Assembly: GCA_036644995.1 (NCBI GenBank)
Contig: JAVXOZ010000009.1
Span: 1 to 64,000 of the forward strand
Reading direction: 5' to 3'
Source of the DNA: Cryptoclostridium sp036644995
Lineage (GTDB): Bacteria; Bacillota; Dehalobacteriia; UBA7702
DNA length: 64,000 nt
Made by a program: the position numbers and the translations under genes. The stretch's first letter is position 1; each line of letters begins with the position of its first letter. Below, piece after piece: positions 1 through 7,998 of this stretch. The notes below the pieces were generated by a model that saw nothing but the letters and a program-made list of their open reading frames with translations, was not told the DNA's origin and ran no database searches.

Positions 1-38
1 ATTACAGTAAATAATAAAATCACAACCCAAACCCAAAT

Positions 39-77
39 AAAAGAGGCATCGGAATTTTCTTTCCGATGCCTCTTTTC
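39..77. terminator. Rho-independent terminator hairpin
   Basis: A perfect stem of about 16 bp (AAAAGAGGCATCGGAA pairing with TTCCGATGCCTCTTTT) closes a short loop. It has A on the left and T on the right, so it can work in both directions. It probably ends a gene lying before the window. Confidence 0.8.
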
Positions 78-91
78 TATGTCTATTTTTT

Positions 92-183
92 ATAGTTACT
101 TTTATATAGTTACTTTTGTGTAGTTACTTTTATGTACTTACTTTTGCGTAATTACTTTTGCATGACTATTTTTGTATGACTAT
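92..183. repeat. 14-bp tandem repeat, about 6.5 units
   Basis: Units of the form ATAGTTACTTTTAT recur every 14 bp with a few changes per unit, and the last units are the most divergent. No open frame uses the array. It sits directly after the hairpin at 39-77. Confidence 0.75.
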
Positions 184-485
184 ATAGCGGCAGTTGGGAT
201 ATTAATCAATGGTTCTTTCACAATAACTACATTATTATAATGTGTAATATTTTTGATTTTATGGTTTCTTAACAAACAATAGTAAATTTAATTAAAATCT
301 GGGATTTATTATTATATGCTACCATACCGTTTTCCCTAATTCTACAATATATAATACAATATAGAGTATTTGCCGTAAACATTTTAGCAATGAGCATTAT
401 TAAAAAAAGGTTATTTATCCGTTGCTACAATTTTATAAATATCAAGCTTATAAAAATACCAAGAAAATTAGCCATATAAATAGCT
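184..485. other. AT-rich intergenic stretch, nothing recognised
   Basis: Very AT-rich DNA between the tandem array and the purA terminator. I see no gene, RNA or strong promoter pair in it. Confidence 0.5.
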
Positions 486-526
486 AAAAAAAATGAGGTA
501 CCTTAAACTAAGGTATCTCATTTTTA
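486..526 (-). terminator. Terminator of purA
   Basis: A stem of about 17 bp (AAAAATGAGGTACCTTA with its complement, loop AAC, one G-T pair) has T-runs on both sides. It lies 67 bp beyond the purA stop codon in the direction of purA transcription. Confidence 0.8.
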
Positions 527-592
527 TATTATTTATATCCGAAAATAAATTATTTATTAAATTTAATACTTGGTTCCATTAATAAATATTGT

Positions 593-1873
593 TTAAAATT
601 CGTTTCTTACTATTGTTTGTTTGCGATCGGGCCCCACTGCAACTATGGAAACCTGAGCTTCTGTAAGGCTTTCAATGCGTTTAATATATTCTTTGGCGGC
701 AACGGGCAAGTCCTCATAATTGCGACAACTTGTGGTATCCTCTTGCCATCCTTGGATGGTTTCGTATACGGGAGTAAGGTTTTCCATAACATTTAAAGCC
801 GCAGGAAACTCTGTTAAAGTTTCGTTTTTCCATTTATAGGAAGTGCAAATTTTAATCTCTGCCATTTCATCCAAAACATCTAATTTGGTAACAGCCAAAT
901 CCGTAATGCCGTTAACCCGAACACTATGCTTTAAAACCACGGTATCCAACCAACCACAACGCCGAGGACGACCCGTAGTTGTGCCAAATTCGCAACCTTT
1001 TTTTCTTAAGGCTTCACCCATGTCATCTTCTAATTCAGTGGGAAAAGGACCGCTGCCAACTCTGGTAGTATAGGATTTTGCCACCCCAACCACTTTACCA
1101 ATGGATGTAGGCCCAACACCTGTGCCTGTTAAAGCACCACCGGCAATGGGGCTGGATGATGTTACAAAAGGATATGTACCATGGTCTATATCCAAATGGG
1201 CACCTTGAGCACCTTCAAAAAGGATATTTTTACCATTTTTAATTTCTTGATACAGCATAACAGAAGTATCCGTTACGTAAGGTCTGATTTTTTCTGCCAT
1301 TGCCATATATTCTTCAATAATAGGCTCCGCAGCCATTGGTTCTTTATTATAAATTTTAGTAAGGAGTTGATTTTTCTGTTTTAAGGCTATATGCAGCTTG
1401 CGGGTAAATTCCTCTTTACACATCATATCACAAATGCGTATGCCAATGCGATCCATTTTATCAACATAAGCAGGGCCTATACCACGCTTAGTGGTACCTA
1501 TTTTGCCATCGCCTTTGCTTTCTTCTTCTAAGCCATCCAATACTTTATGATAGGGCATAATAAGATGAGCACGATCGGAAATATAAAAGTTATCAAAAGA
1601 TACTCCCCTATCTCTAAGGCCATCCATCTCCTCTAACATAACGCCAATATCCACCACAACGCCGTTACCGATAATGTTTAATGTGTTTTTAAACAATATA
1701 CCCGATGGAATTAAATGGAGTTTATATTCTTCTGTGCCGTTAATAACAGTATGACCTGCATTGTTTCCCCCTTGAGAGCGAACAACAACTTGTGACTTTT
1801 CAGCAAGGAAATCGGTAATTTTACCTTTTCCTTCGTCGCCCCATTGAGCGCCGACTAATATTATTGCGGACAT
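593..1873 (-). CDS. purA: Adenylosuccinate synthetase
   Basis: GTP-dependent ligase joining IMP and aspartate, the first committed step from IMP to AMP, in the cytosol. The 426-residue product has the family's usual length. The P-loop-like GAQWGDEGKGK is at residues 8-18, with the catalytic pair Asp13 and His41 (in NNAGHTV) where the E. coli enzyme has them, followed by TTKRGIGPAY. I chose the ATG at 1873 because it gives the canonical MSAIILVG start and has AAAGGCGG upstream; an in-frame extension to 1903 adds ten unrelated residues. The gene is monocistronic, with a near-consensus promoter upstream and a strong terminator downstream. Confidence 0.98.
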   Translation of the reverse strand: MSAIILVGAQWGDEGKGKITDFLAEKSQVVVRSQGGNNAGHTVINGTEEYKLHLIPSGILFKNTLNIIGNGVVVDIGVMLEEMDGLRDRGVSFDNFYISDRAHLIMPYHKVLDGLEEESKGDGKIGTTKRGIGPAYVDKMDRIGIRICDMMCKEEFTRKLHIALKQKNQLLTKIYNKEPMAAEPIIEEYMAMAEKIRPYVTDTSVMLYQEIKNGKNILFEGAQGAHLDIDHGTYPFVTSSSPIAGGALTGTGVGPTSIGKVVGVAKSYTTRVGSGPFPTELEDDMGEALRKKGCEFGTTTGRPRRCGWLDTVVLKHSVRVNGITDLAVTKLDVLDEMAEIKICTSYKWKNETLTEFPAALNVMENLTPVYETIQGWQEDTTSCRNYEDLPVAAKEYIKRIESLTEAQVSIVAVGPDRKQTIVRNEF

Positions 1874-1940
1874 AGCATAACCGCCTTTCATAAAGATAAG
1901 CATAGGAAACCTATGTTATATATTTTACCAAACAGTTTAC

Positions 1941-1969
1941 ATTATATATGAAAGTTATGACTCTGTCAA
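1941..1969 (-). promoter_or_regulatory. Sigma-A promoter of purA
   Basis: Read on the minus strand: TTGACA, a 17-bp spacer, then TATAAT. Both hexamers are perfect. It lies about 70 bp upstream of the purA start. Confidence 0.85.
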
Positions 1970-2240
1970 ACATTGGCGGTATATATTTAACTATTCTCAA
2001 ATAAATAAACCAAGTTTCTTATTTTAATTTTTATACATATTATATATATAAGGTTAAATTTTCTGTTCATCTTGATAATTAATAATTATTTTTGGCAAAT
2101 ATTTTTTCATTATTTCTTTTTCCTTCTTAATTTAGCCCACAAATAATCCATTAATATATGCACACCACAGCTTGGATTCTCATATTATATAAAGAGTATA
2201 GAATATACATTTAAACGATAATAAGAAAGAAGGAATATAT
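1970..2240. other. Divergent intergenic region
   Basis: AT-rich spacer between purA and the gene at 2241. Only the ribosome binding site of the latter (AGAAGGA, about 8 bases before its ATG) is clear. I found no convincing sigma-A promoter for it, so a sporulation sigma factor is possible. Confidence 0.4.
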
Positions 2241-3116
2241 ATGAATAACGTACAATTTGCTACACCGGGTAGTGGTTTACTGGCAGATAAAATAGGCTGG
2301 ATATCCTATGATACAGGGGCAGTTTTTACACCCGGAGCACCACCGGTACATATAATAAATGCCATACCCGGGGGCTTTACAGTAGAATACGATCTCTCGG
2401 TGGTAAATGTGGCAGGCCCGGGAAACAATGTTCCCGCAGTGCACACCCCCACCTATTCACTGGCTCCCTTTGGCAATACGGGGTACACAGGCATTCCCGG
2501 AGATATTGCACTTTTTCCCCATACCACAGGAGTCACCCACAACGAACTGATGAAACTTGATAATATTGTAGTTAAAAATGCCAGCGGCGTAGTACAATCA
2601 AAATTTACATGGCTTGCAGCAGATGCTGAAAATACAGATACAGATGAAACTTGGATTATCAATACCAACGGCACACCTTGGAAATCATTTACGGTGTTAC
2701 CACCTGTTTTGGGTTCTCCTAATTCACCTGCTGTTTCAGGGCTGGGTACCAATACAGTAACGGAAGTTGGCACAGGTATCAACCACGCTTATGGCAATGT
2801 ATACAGCACCATAGGCCCAAAAAATGTCAGTGCTGAGGTTATAACCTATGGACGTGAAGGGGTGGTATTTGGCATCATCGTTGACCCCTTTGAAACCGCA
2901 ATTTCAGATTTAATTGAATCCATTGCTTTGGAAGAAACAGGTATTTCCCATATTTTAAATGCCGAAGGTGAAAAAATCCAAGCCATGCTGGGAATTCACG
3001 GGGTTACTCAAGAACAATTACTGGCGGTGAATAAATCCGTACAGGATATGACCAATAGCATCAACAAATTGGAAGCCGCCATGGCAACCAAACTAAACTC
3101 TGTTGGCATAGTTTAA
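2241..3116 (+). CDS. Surface- or spore-associated hypothetical protein
   Basis: A 291-residue protein whose function I cannot name. Residues 1 to about 200 are rich in Gly, Pro, Thr, Asn and Val, with an alternating pattern typical of secreted beta-sandwich domains (FTPGAPPVHIINAIPGG near the start). Residues about 215-290 switch to an acidic amphipathic helix containing LIESIALEETGISHILNAEG, a helix type I associate with the ends of clostridial exosporium or collagen-like spore proteins; that link is from memory and weak. There is no signal peptide or membrane segment, which fits spore-coat assembly from the mother cell. It is monocistronic, with its own RBS and a strong terminator just downstream. 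Confidence 0.6.
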   Translation: MNNVQFATPGSGLLADKIGWISYDTGAVFTPGAPPVHIINAIPGGFTVEYDLSVVNVAGPGNNVPAVHTPTYSLAPFGNTGYTGIPGDIALFPHTTGVTHNELMKLDNIVVKNASGVVQSKFTWLAADAENTDTDETWIINTNGTPWKSFTVLPPVLGSPNSPAVSGLGTNTVTEVGTGINHAYGNVYSTIGPKNVSAEVITYGREGVVFGIIVDPFETAISDLIESIALEETGISHILNAEGEKIQAMLGIHGVTQEQLLAVNKSVQDMTNSINKLEAAMATKLNSVGIV

Positions 3117-3133
3117 AAGTTAATATTATATAA

Positions 3134-3167
3134 AAAATGCCAAGGCTTTTACGCCTTGGCATTTTAA
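3134..3167. terminator. Bidirectional terminator between convergent genes
   Basis: Stem AAATGCCAAGGC with its exact complement, loop TTTTAC, with A- and T-runs outside. It serves both the gene at 2241 (+) and serA (-), which converge here. Confidence 0.9.
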
Positions 3168-3208
3168 ATTGCAGATAAATATATTTTTAACTACAAAATT
3201 ATTTAATT

Positions 3209-4792
3209 TTAGCTGTTGTAAATTTTTACAAATTTAGCTTTTAAAATACCTTCAACATCGGTAAATTTAGCCAAATCAGTTTCGGATAATTCTCTGTCTA
3301 TGGAAAGAATAATCATAGCTTTGCCATCGGAATCAGGAGCACATTGCATAGCGCCTATATTCACACCAAGGTCACCTATTACATCCCCTACCTGGCCAAT
3401 ACGACCGGGTTTATCTTCATTTATAATGAACAACATATTTTCAGTTGGCTTAATATCAAAGAAATAATTATCTATACGATTAATGCGAACTTCATCATCA
3501 CCTGCTACCATACCGGCGAAAACGTGTTCTTCTTTACCTTTAATTTTAACTTTTAAAAGATTGTTAAAGTGGCTGTTGCCCTCTTTTTTCACACAAGCAA
3601 TGGCAATACCTTCTTCTTCGGCAATAACCCCCGCATTAACATAGTTAACACGACCGCTCATTACGGGTTCAAAAACACCTTTTAAAACGGCTAAAGTAAT
3701 GGTATTGGTATTAAATTGGGCAGCATCACCTTCAAAGGAAATTTGCAAAGATTCAATGGGGTCTTTCCATATTCCATAATAAAGATTGCCTAAACGTTCG
3801 CCTAATTTTAAATAATCAAACAAACCTTCCATTTCATCAGGGCCCAAAGTTGGCAAATTAACAGCATTTGGCACAATATTCCCTGCTAACACATTAATAA
3901 CTTCTTGAGCAACAGTTATACCTACATTTTCTTGGGCTTCAAAGGTATCTGCTCCAAGATGCGGTGTAAAAATTACTCTATCGTTTTTCAGCAAAGGAGA
4001 GGTAAGATTTGGTTCATCTTTTAAAACATCAATAGCCGCAGTTGCAACTTTTCCGCTTTCCAATGCTTCATAAAGGGCATCTTCATCATATAAACCGCCA
4101 CGGGCACAGTTTACAACCCGTAAACCATCTTTTGCCATGGCGAACATATCTCTTTCAACCATACCCAAGGTTTCCATGGTTTTTGGGGTATGAATAGTTA
4201 AGAAATCAACTTCCTTCATCAATTCTTCCAAGGTATCTTTTTTTTCTACTCCAAAACGTTCAAAACGTTCATCGGCAATATATGGATCATAGGCAATAAC
4301 GTGCATATTAAAGGCTTTCATTCTGGTAGCTACCAAAGAACCAATGCGCCCTAAGCCGATAATGCCCAAAGTTTTTCCGCTTAATTCAGCACCTTTAAAT
4401 TTGGTGCGATCCCATTCGTGGCGACGAATCATTGCGTCTGCCTGTGGTATTCTGCGATTTGATGCCATAAGCAAGCCTATGGTATGCTCAGCAGTGGTTA
4501 CAGTATTGGCATTGGGAGTATTTACAACTATGATGCCTCTTTTGCTGGCACCTTCCATTTCTATATTGTCAACGCCATTGCCCGCACGACCAACAACCTT
4601 TAAGTTTGTGGCTTTTGCATATAATTCCTCATTAACTTTGGTGACACTGCGAACAACCAAAGCGTCATATTGATCAATACAATCAAGAATTTCTTCTCTG
4701 GTGAGTTTTGGGTTAAAGTCAACCTCTAATCCAGACTTTCTTAATTCTTCTACACCTTTATCTGCAATTTTTTCTGCTACTAATACTTTCAA
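3209..4792 (-). CDS. serA: D-3-phosphoglycerate dehydrogenase
   Basis: NAD-dependent oxidation of 3-phosphoglycerate, the first step of serine synthesis. The 527 residues match the long SerA type. The substrate domain surrounds a Rossmann fold with GLGRIGSLVA near residue 147, the catalytic Arg is in NCARGG, and the catalytic His in PHLGAD near residue 280. An intervening allosteric domain and a C-terminal ACT domain (about 455-527, serine feedback in this family) follow. The start codon is TTG at 4792, supported by GGAGG nine bases upstream and the typical MKVLVAEKI start. It is a single gene with a near-perfect promoter. Confidence 0.97.
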   Translation of the reverse strand: MKVLVAEKIADKGVEELRKSGLEVDFNPKLTREEILDCIDQYDALVVRSVTKVNEELYAKATNLKVVGRAGNGVDNIEMEGASKRGIIVVNTPNANTVTTAEHTIGLLMASNRRIPQADAMIRRHEWDRTKFKGAELSGKTLGIIGLGRIGSLVATRMKAFNMHVIAYDPYIADERFERFGVEKKDTLEELMKEVDFLTIHTPKTMETLGMVERDMFAMAKDGLRVVNCARGGLYDEDALYEALESGKVATAAIDVLKDEPNLTSPLLKNDRVIFTPHLGADTFEAQENVGITVAQEVINVLAGNIVPNAVNLPTLGPDEMEGLFDYLKLGERLGNLYYGIWKDPIESLQISFEGDAAQFNTNTITLAVLKGVFEPVMSGRVNYVNAGVIAEEEGIAIACVKKEGNSHFNNLLKVKIKGKEEHVFAGMVAGDDEVRINRIDNYFFDIKPTENMLFIINEDKPGRIGQVGDVIGDLGVNIGAMQCAPDSDGKAMIILSIDRELSETDLAKFTDVEGILKAKFVKIYNS

Positions 4793-4856
4793 TATAATTC
4801 GCCTCCGCTCATTTATCTGTCAAGAAAAATTCTAAATCTAAATAGAATTAAATATT

Positions 4857-4885
4857 ATTATACCGCTATTTTTACATTATTGCAA
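4857..4885 (-). promoter_or_regulatory. Sigma-A promoter of serA
   Basis: On the minus strand: TTGCAA, 17-bp spacer, TATAAT, about 65 bp before the serA TTG start. The rest of 4793-5143 holds only this promoter and the terminator at 5027-5090. Confidence 0.8.
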
Positions 4886-5026
4886 GAGAAATATCAGAAA
4901 CCCCCACATATCATTACCTATAATATAAATATTGTTTTAAGATATCTCCTAAGTTAAATATAAACCCCAAAAATTTATATTATAGTTATTTAAACAATAA
5001 AAAACATTTTAAATAACTCTTTAACT

Positions 5027-5090
5027 AAAAAACCCTCTTAATTTATTAAAGCTTTTCACCCATGGCTTTAGTAAATTTAGAAGGTTTTTT
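5027..5090 (-). terminator. Terminator of the polysaccharide deacetylase gene
   Basis: Long imperfect hairpin with arms of about 25 bases each. On the minus strand it ends in a run of T, about 55 bp beyond the stop codon of the gene at 5144-6145. Confidence 0.7.
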
Positions 5091-5143
5091 AATAGAAACT
5101 ATGCTCTATAAATCTAATTAAAATTTATTTTAACCACTTGGTT

Positions 5144-6145
5144 TTAATAGGAAAGCAATTCTGATAAAGGCACAATCTCATAGCCGCAATCTCTTACAGT
5201 TTTTATAATCTCGGGCAATGCCGCTAAAGTATTGGGTTTACCTTCATGCATAAGAATAATAGCACCATCGGAAATCTCTGATTTTATGGTATTTACCATA
5301 GTTTCCGTGGAGTATTTACGCCAATCGTTGGTATCAATACTCCAATATATAGGTATTTGACCATATTCTCTGGCTGTTGCCAAAACCTCATCGTTATGGC
5401 TGCCATAGGGTGGGCGCATATATTTGGGAGTATAACCCAAAACATCTTTAAATACTTTATTTGTATTGGCAAAATCTGCCTTTAAAGCATCTGTGGGTAA
5501 TTTAGATAAAATAGCATGACGCTGAGAATGGCTTACCACGTCGTGACCTGCATCTCTAACTTTTCTGGCTTGATCCGGATATGCTTGAACGCTGTTTGCC
5601 AGCATAAAAAATGATGCCTTTACTTTATTTTGTTCAAGCACAGATAAGTAATCATCCACCATTTTGGGATCCGGCCCATCATCAAAGGTAATAGCTGCCC
5701 TTTTCCCTGCGGGAGGATAGCTAAATACTATGGGGTCATAAACTTTAGCTTTGGGTGGGATTAAATAAGTGGAAGCTTCTTTCTTTTCTTTATCTATTTC
5801 ATCTTGGGTTTTAAAATCCAAAGTAACCAATGATTCATCATAAGTATAAGTAGTTGTGGGTAAAATTTCCTGGGGTTTTACTTCATCTGCCACAGCCCTG
5901 CTATTGTTGCCGAAAGGGGCTATTGCCAAAACTATGCCACTTACAATTAATATGCAAGATAAAATTCCCACTATTACACCTAATTTACCACCCGGTGATT
6001 TGCTTCTGTTTCTTGTATGAACAAAATTTTTTTTAGGTTTCATTTTGGTTTTTGGTTTTTCCGAGTTTTCACTGCGCAATACCGGTGCTTTTTCATGGTC
6101 AAAACCATCTTTTCTTTGATTATACCTCTCTCTGTTCCCGGACAT
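5144..6145 (-). CDS. Membrane-anchored polysaccharide deacetylase
   Basis: NodB-family metal-dependent de-N-acetylase, most likely acting on peptidoglycan outside the membrane. Residues 1-53 are basic and cytoplasmic, 54-77 form a single membrane segment, 78-145 a linker, and about 148-333 the NodB domain. Its motifs are visible: TFDDGPDP at 153-160 (catalytic Asp and metal Asp), SHSQRH (two metal histidines), RPPYG, and ILMHEG near the end. The substrate cannot be fixed from sequence; a sporulation or cell-wall remodelling role is an inference. RBS GAGGAGG lies close to the ATG. The upstream YfbR-like gene ends 48 bp away on the same strand, so they may be co-transcribed. Confidence 0.93.
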   Translation of the reverse strand: MSGNRERYNQRKDGFDHEKAPVLRSENSEKPKTKMKPKKNFVHTRNRSKSPGGKLGVIVGILSCILIVSGIVLAIAPFGNNSRAVADEVKPQEILPTTTYTYDESLVTLDFKTQDEIDKEKKEASTYLIPPKAKVYDPIVFSYPPAGKRAAITFDDGPDPKMVDDYLSVLEQNKVKASFFMLANSVQAYPDQARKVRDAGHDVVSHSQRHAILSKLPTDALKADFANTNKVFKDVLGYTPKYMRPPYGSHNDEVLATAREYGQIPIYWSIDTNDWRKYSTETMVNTIKSEISDGAIILMHEGKPNTLAALPEIIKTVRDCGYEIVPLSELLSY

Positions 6146-6193
6146 TACAACCTCCTCTTTTCACTACATAATACTGACAATGGATTTTTTAAG

Positions 6194-6769
6194 TTAATTA
6201 AGTTCATCTAAGGTAAGGGAAAAACTATCAACAAAATTATCCATAAAATATTTCACATCATCTCTGTTCATGGCAATAAGGTCTTTTTTAATTGTTTTTT
6301 CAGCTTTGGAAAATTCAGTATTGCCCCACTTTAATTCTTCAACACATTTTAAATAGGCACAAAGCTTATCCGCAGCCTTAACAATGCGATATTCATCGGA
6401 TTTTTCATCGGGGAAAATTAATTCACGATATCCACCCTGTAATTCCCCGGGCAGCATAGAAAAAATCTTCTCTTTAGCCACGTTTTCCAAACTGCCGATT
6501 ACTTTTTTAACTTCAGGATTATAATATTTTATGGGGGTGGCAAAATCTCCGGTAATAACCTCCCCTGTTTCGTGATACAATGCCAACATGGCAATGTGTT
6601 CCGAATTGACATGTTTACCTAAAATATCGTTATTTATCTGCGCCAAACCATGGGCAATAACCGCTACTTGCCAGCTATGCTCCATAATATTTTCTTCGGC
6701 GGTATTTTTCATTAAGCCCCAGCGTTTTATCCATTTCATTTTACTGATGTACGCAAAAAAATGACTCAT
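6194..6769 (-). CDS. YfbR-like HD-domain 5'-deoxynucleotidase
   Basis: Resembles E. coli YfbR over its whole length (191 versus about 199 residues), an enzyme that dephosphorylates deoxynucleoside 5'-monophosphates. Shared landmarks are SHFFAYISK at the start, EHSWQVA (metal His31), YHETGEVITGD (66-76), VKAADKLCAYLK (Asp134) and FSLTLDELN at the end. Oddity: the HD dipeptide that names the family is His66-Glu67 here, so one metal ligand is Glu instead of Asp. The start overlaps the stop of the upstream DUF3786 gene (ATGA), with GGAGG seven bases before it, so the two are translationally coupled. Confidence 0.88.
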   Translation of the reverse strand: MSHFFAYISKMKWIKRWGLMKNTAEENIMEHSWQVAVIAHGLAQINNDILGKHVNSEHIAMLALYHETGEVITGDFATPIKYYNPEVKKVIGSLENVAKEKIFSMLPGELQGGYRELIFPDEKSDEYRIVKAADKLCAYLKCVEELKWGNTEFSKAEKTIKKDLIAMNRDDVKYFMDNFVDSFSLTLDELN

Positions 6770-7374
6770 TTATTTGCCTCCTTCAGCAAAATAGCGGTTA
6801 AAGAATTAGCTAATTCATTAAGCCCATCGGTATCCAAATGAAATTGACTTTTTTTATCAAAAAGGCAGGCACTTTGAGCGGGAAATTCATCATCTGCCTC
6901 CCAAATAATAATACGCAAACTAATTTTTGGGAAATATGAGATAGTATACGCCATATCTCCACCCGAACTTTTAATGCCCCCAAAGCTTTCCGCAACTTTG
7001 GCAAAAAGCGGCAAATCACGACCAAAAGCATCACGCAAAGGCTCTGTAACCTCTAAACGAAATGCCTCTTGATGGTGAGAACCGTAGGTTAACTGCCGAA
7101 AAGCAATATATTCATCATCTACGGTGGGGGGTGTCATACCCTGAGCTTCCAGTAAATATTTAAGAATCAAAATACGCTCTAATATACCCGGTGGTTCAGG
7201 ATTCATCTCTCCGGTTTTGCTGTTAACAGTGATAGTTTTATTTAAAAACGGCACAACTATATTGGGATCATCCCAAACAGCACCGCTTAACTCTGCCATT
7301 TTTTTAGGTTCTGCCACCACAAAATCGGCTAAATATTTATTTAGGGCGTGGATTAATTTATTGCTTGCTTCCAT
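6766..7374 (-). CDS. DUF3786-family protein
   Basis: A 202-residue soluble protein. The C-terminal part (GGDMAYTISYFPKISLRIII, then WEADDEFPAQSACLFD) matches what I know of DUF3786, a family of unknown function found in anaerobes that use corrinoid or iron-sulfur methyl-transfer proteins. No catalytic motif or signal peptide is visible. It is the first gene of a pair with the YfbR-like nucleotidase (4-bp overlap). It stops with TGA, one of only five TGA stops in the window. The family is assigned from remembered motifs, so the name is fairly but not fully certain. Confidence 0.75.
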   Translation of the reverse strand: MEASNKLIHALNKYLADFVVAEPKKMAELSGAVWDDPNIVVPFLNKTITVNSKTGEMNPEPPGILERILILKYLLEAQGMTPPTVDDEYIAFRQLTYGSHHQEAFRLEVTEPLRDAFGRDLPLFAKVAESFGGIKSSGGDMAYTISYFPKISLRIIIWEADDEFPAQSACLFDKKSQFHLDTDGLNELANSLTAILLKEANK

Positions 7375-7545
7375 ATTTTCACCTACTTTGTTGTTTTATT
7401 CTATTTTACCCTGTTTTGTGATATGAAACAAGGTATTTTTTTACTCTATTTTGGTATAATCTTTATCAATTTAAGTAATTTACAAAATAATATGAATTTA
7501 TTTCAAAACCAAAACATATTGCAGCCAATAAACATTATATTTTAT

Positions 7546-7707
7546 CAGATTGTCAAAAAACATAGTTTTTTGGCAAGATATCAGGCTGTTAAGAAAGACT
7601 TAGATTCGGTAAAACTCTCTGAGCAGCGGCTGCTTATGTACCTAAATGTACATAAGCAGTGGATGGGAAAGGTATTTTTGCCGAATATCAGACTTTATCA
7701 ACAGCCT
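7546..7707 (+). repeat. Palindrome-flanked 161-bp element, copy A
   Basis: Starts CAGATTGTC and ends ATCAACAGCCT. It contains hairpin CAAAAAAC-ATA-GTTTTTTG near its left end, an internal AGGCTGTT...ATTCGG arm complementary to its own right end, and a perfect 12-bp central hairpin (CTGCTTATGTAC). It is flanked by identical 13-bp repeats CATTATATTTTAT at 7533-7545 and 7709-7721, read as a target duplication. It has no start codon or RBS of its own. Confidence 0.85.
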
Positions 7708-7710
7708 GCA

Positions 7711-7968
7711 TTATATTTTATAAAGATACCATCTGTGTTCTTTCACATCATAGCGGAGCACAATAACTTGTTCGCAACCACCAAGCAAGCAACGGCAAAA
7801 AAAGTTTATCATAATTCGCCCAACCACTTTTTGCTCCTCTGTACCTTGTAGTTCTAAATTTATTTTTATGTTCTCACCGTTTTCTTCCAAGCAGCAGGCA
7901 ATTGGTTTAATATTGCCGTTTTGGTCACAAACAGCGTATACTTTTATAGGATTCATAACAATTTTCAA
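7711..7968 (-). CDS. Small conserved-type hypothetical protein
   Basis: An 85-residue protein of unknown function beginning MKIVMNPIKVYAVCDQNG and ending in RWYLYKI. It has four cysteines and no membrane segment or signal peptide. It resembles small beta-rich proteins I recall from clostridia, but I cannot name a family. The TTG at 7968 is preferred because GGAGG lies eight bases upstream; the internal ATG at 7956 is too far from it. It lies 30 bp downstream of dinB on the same strand, so it probably shares the dinB transcript. Its stop codon falls inside the right-hand target duplication of repeat copy A, so that insertion left the gene intact. Confidence 0.65.
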   Translation of the reverse strand: MKIVMNPIKVYAVCDQNGNIKPIACCLEENGENIKINLELQGTEEQKVVGRIMINFFCRCLLGGCEQVIVLRYDVKEHRWYLYKI

Positions 7969-7998
7969 GGTTCATACCTCCAATACCCATAAATTTAT

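Noticed and set aside
7423..7851. A 142-residue plus-strand frame through repeat copy A
   Set aside because: It overlaps the repeat and the better supported minus-strand gene at 7711 and has no RBS. The similar open stretch in other copies only reflects near-identical DNA.
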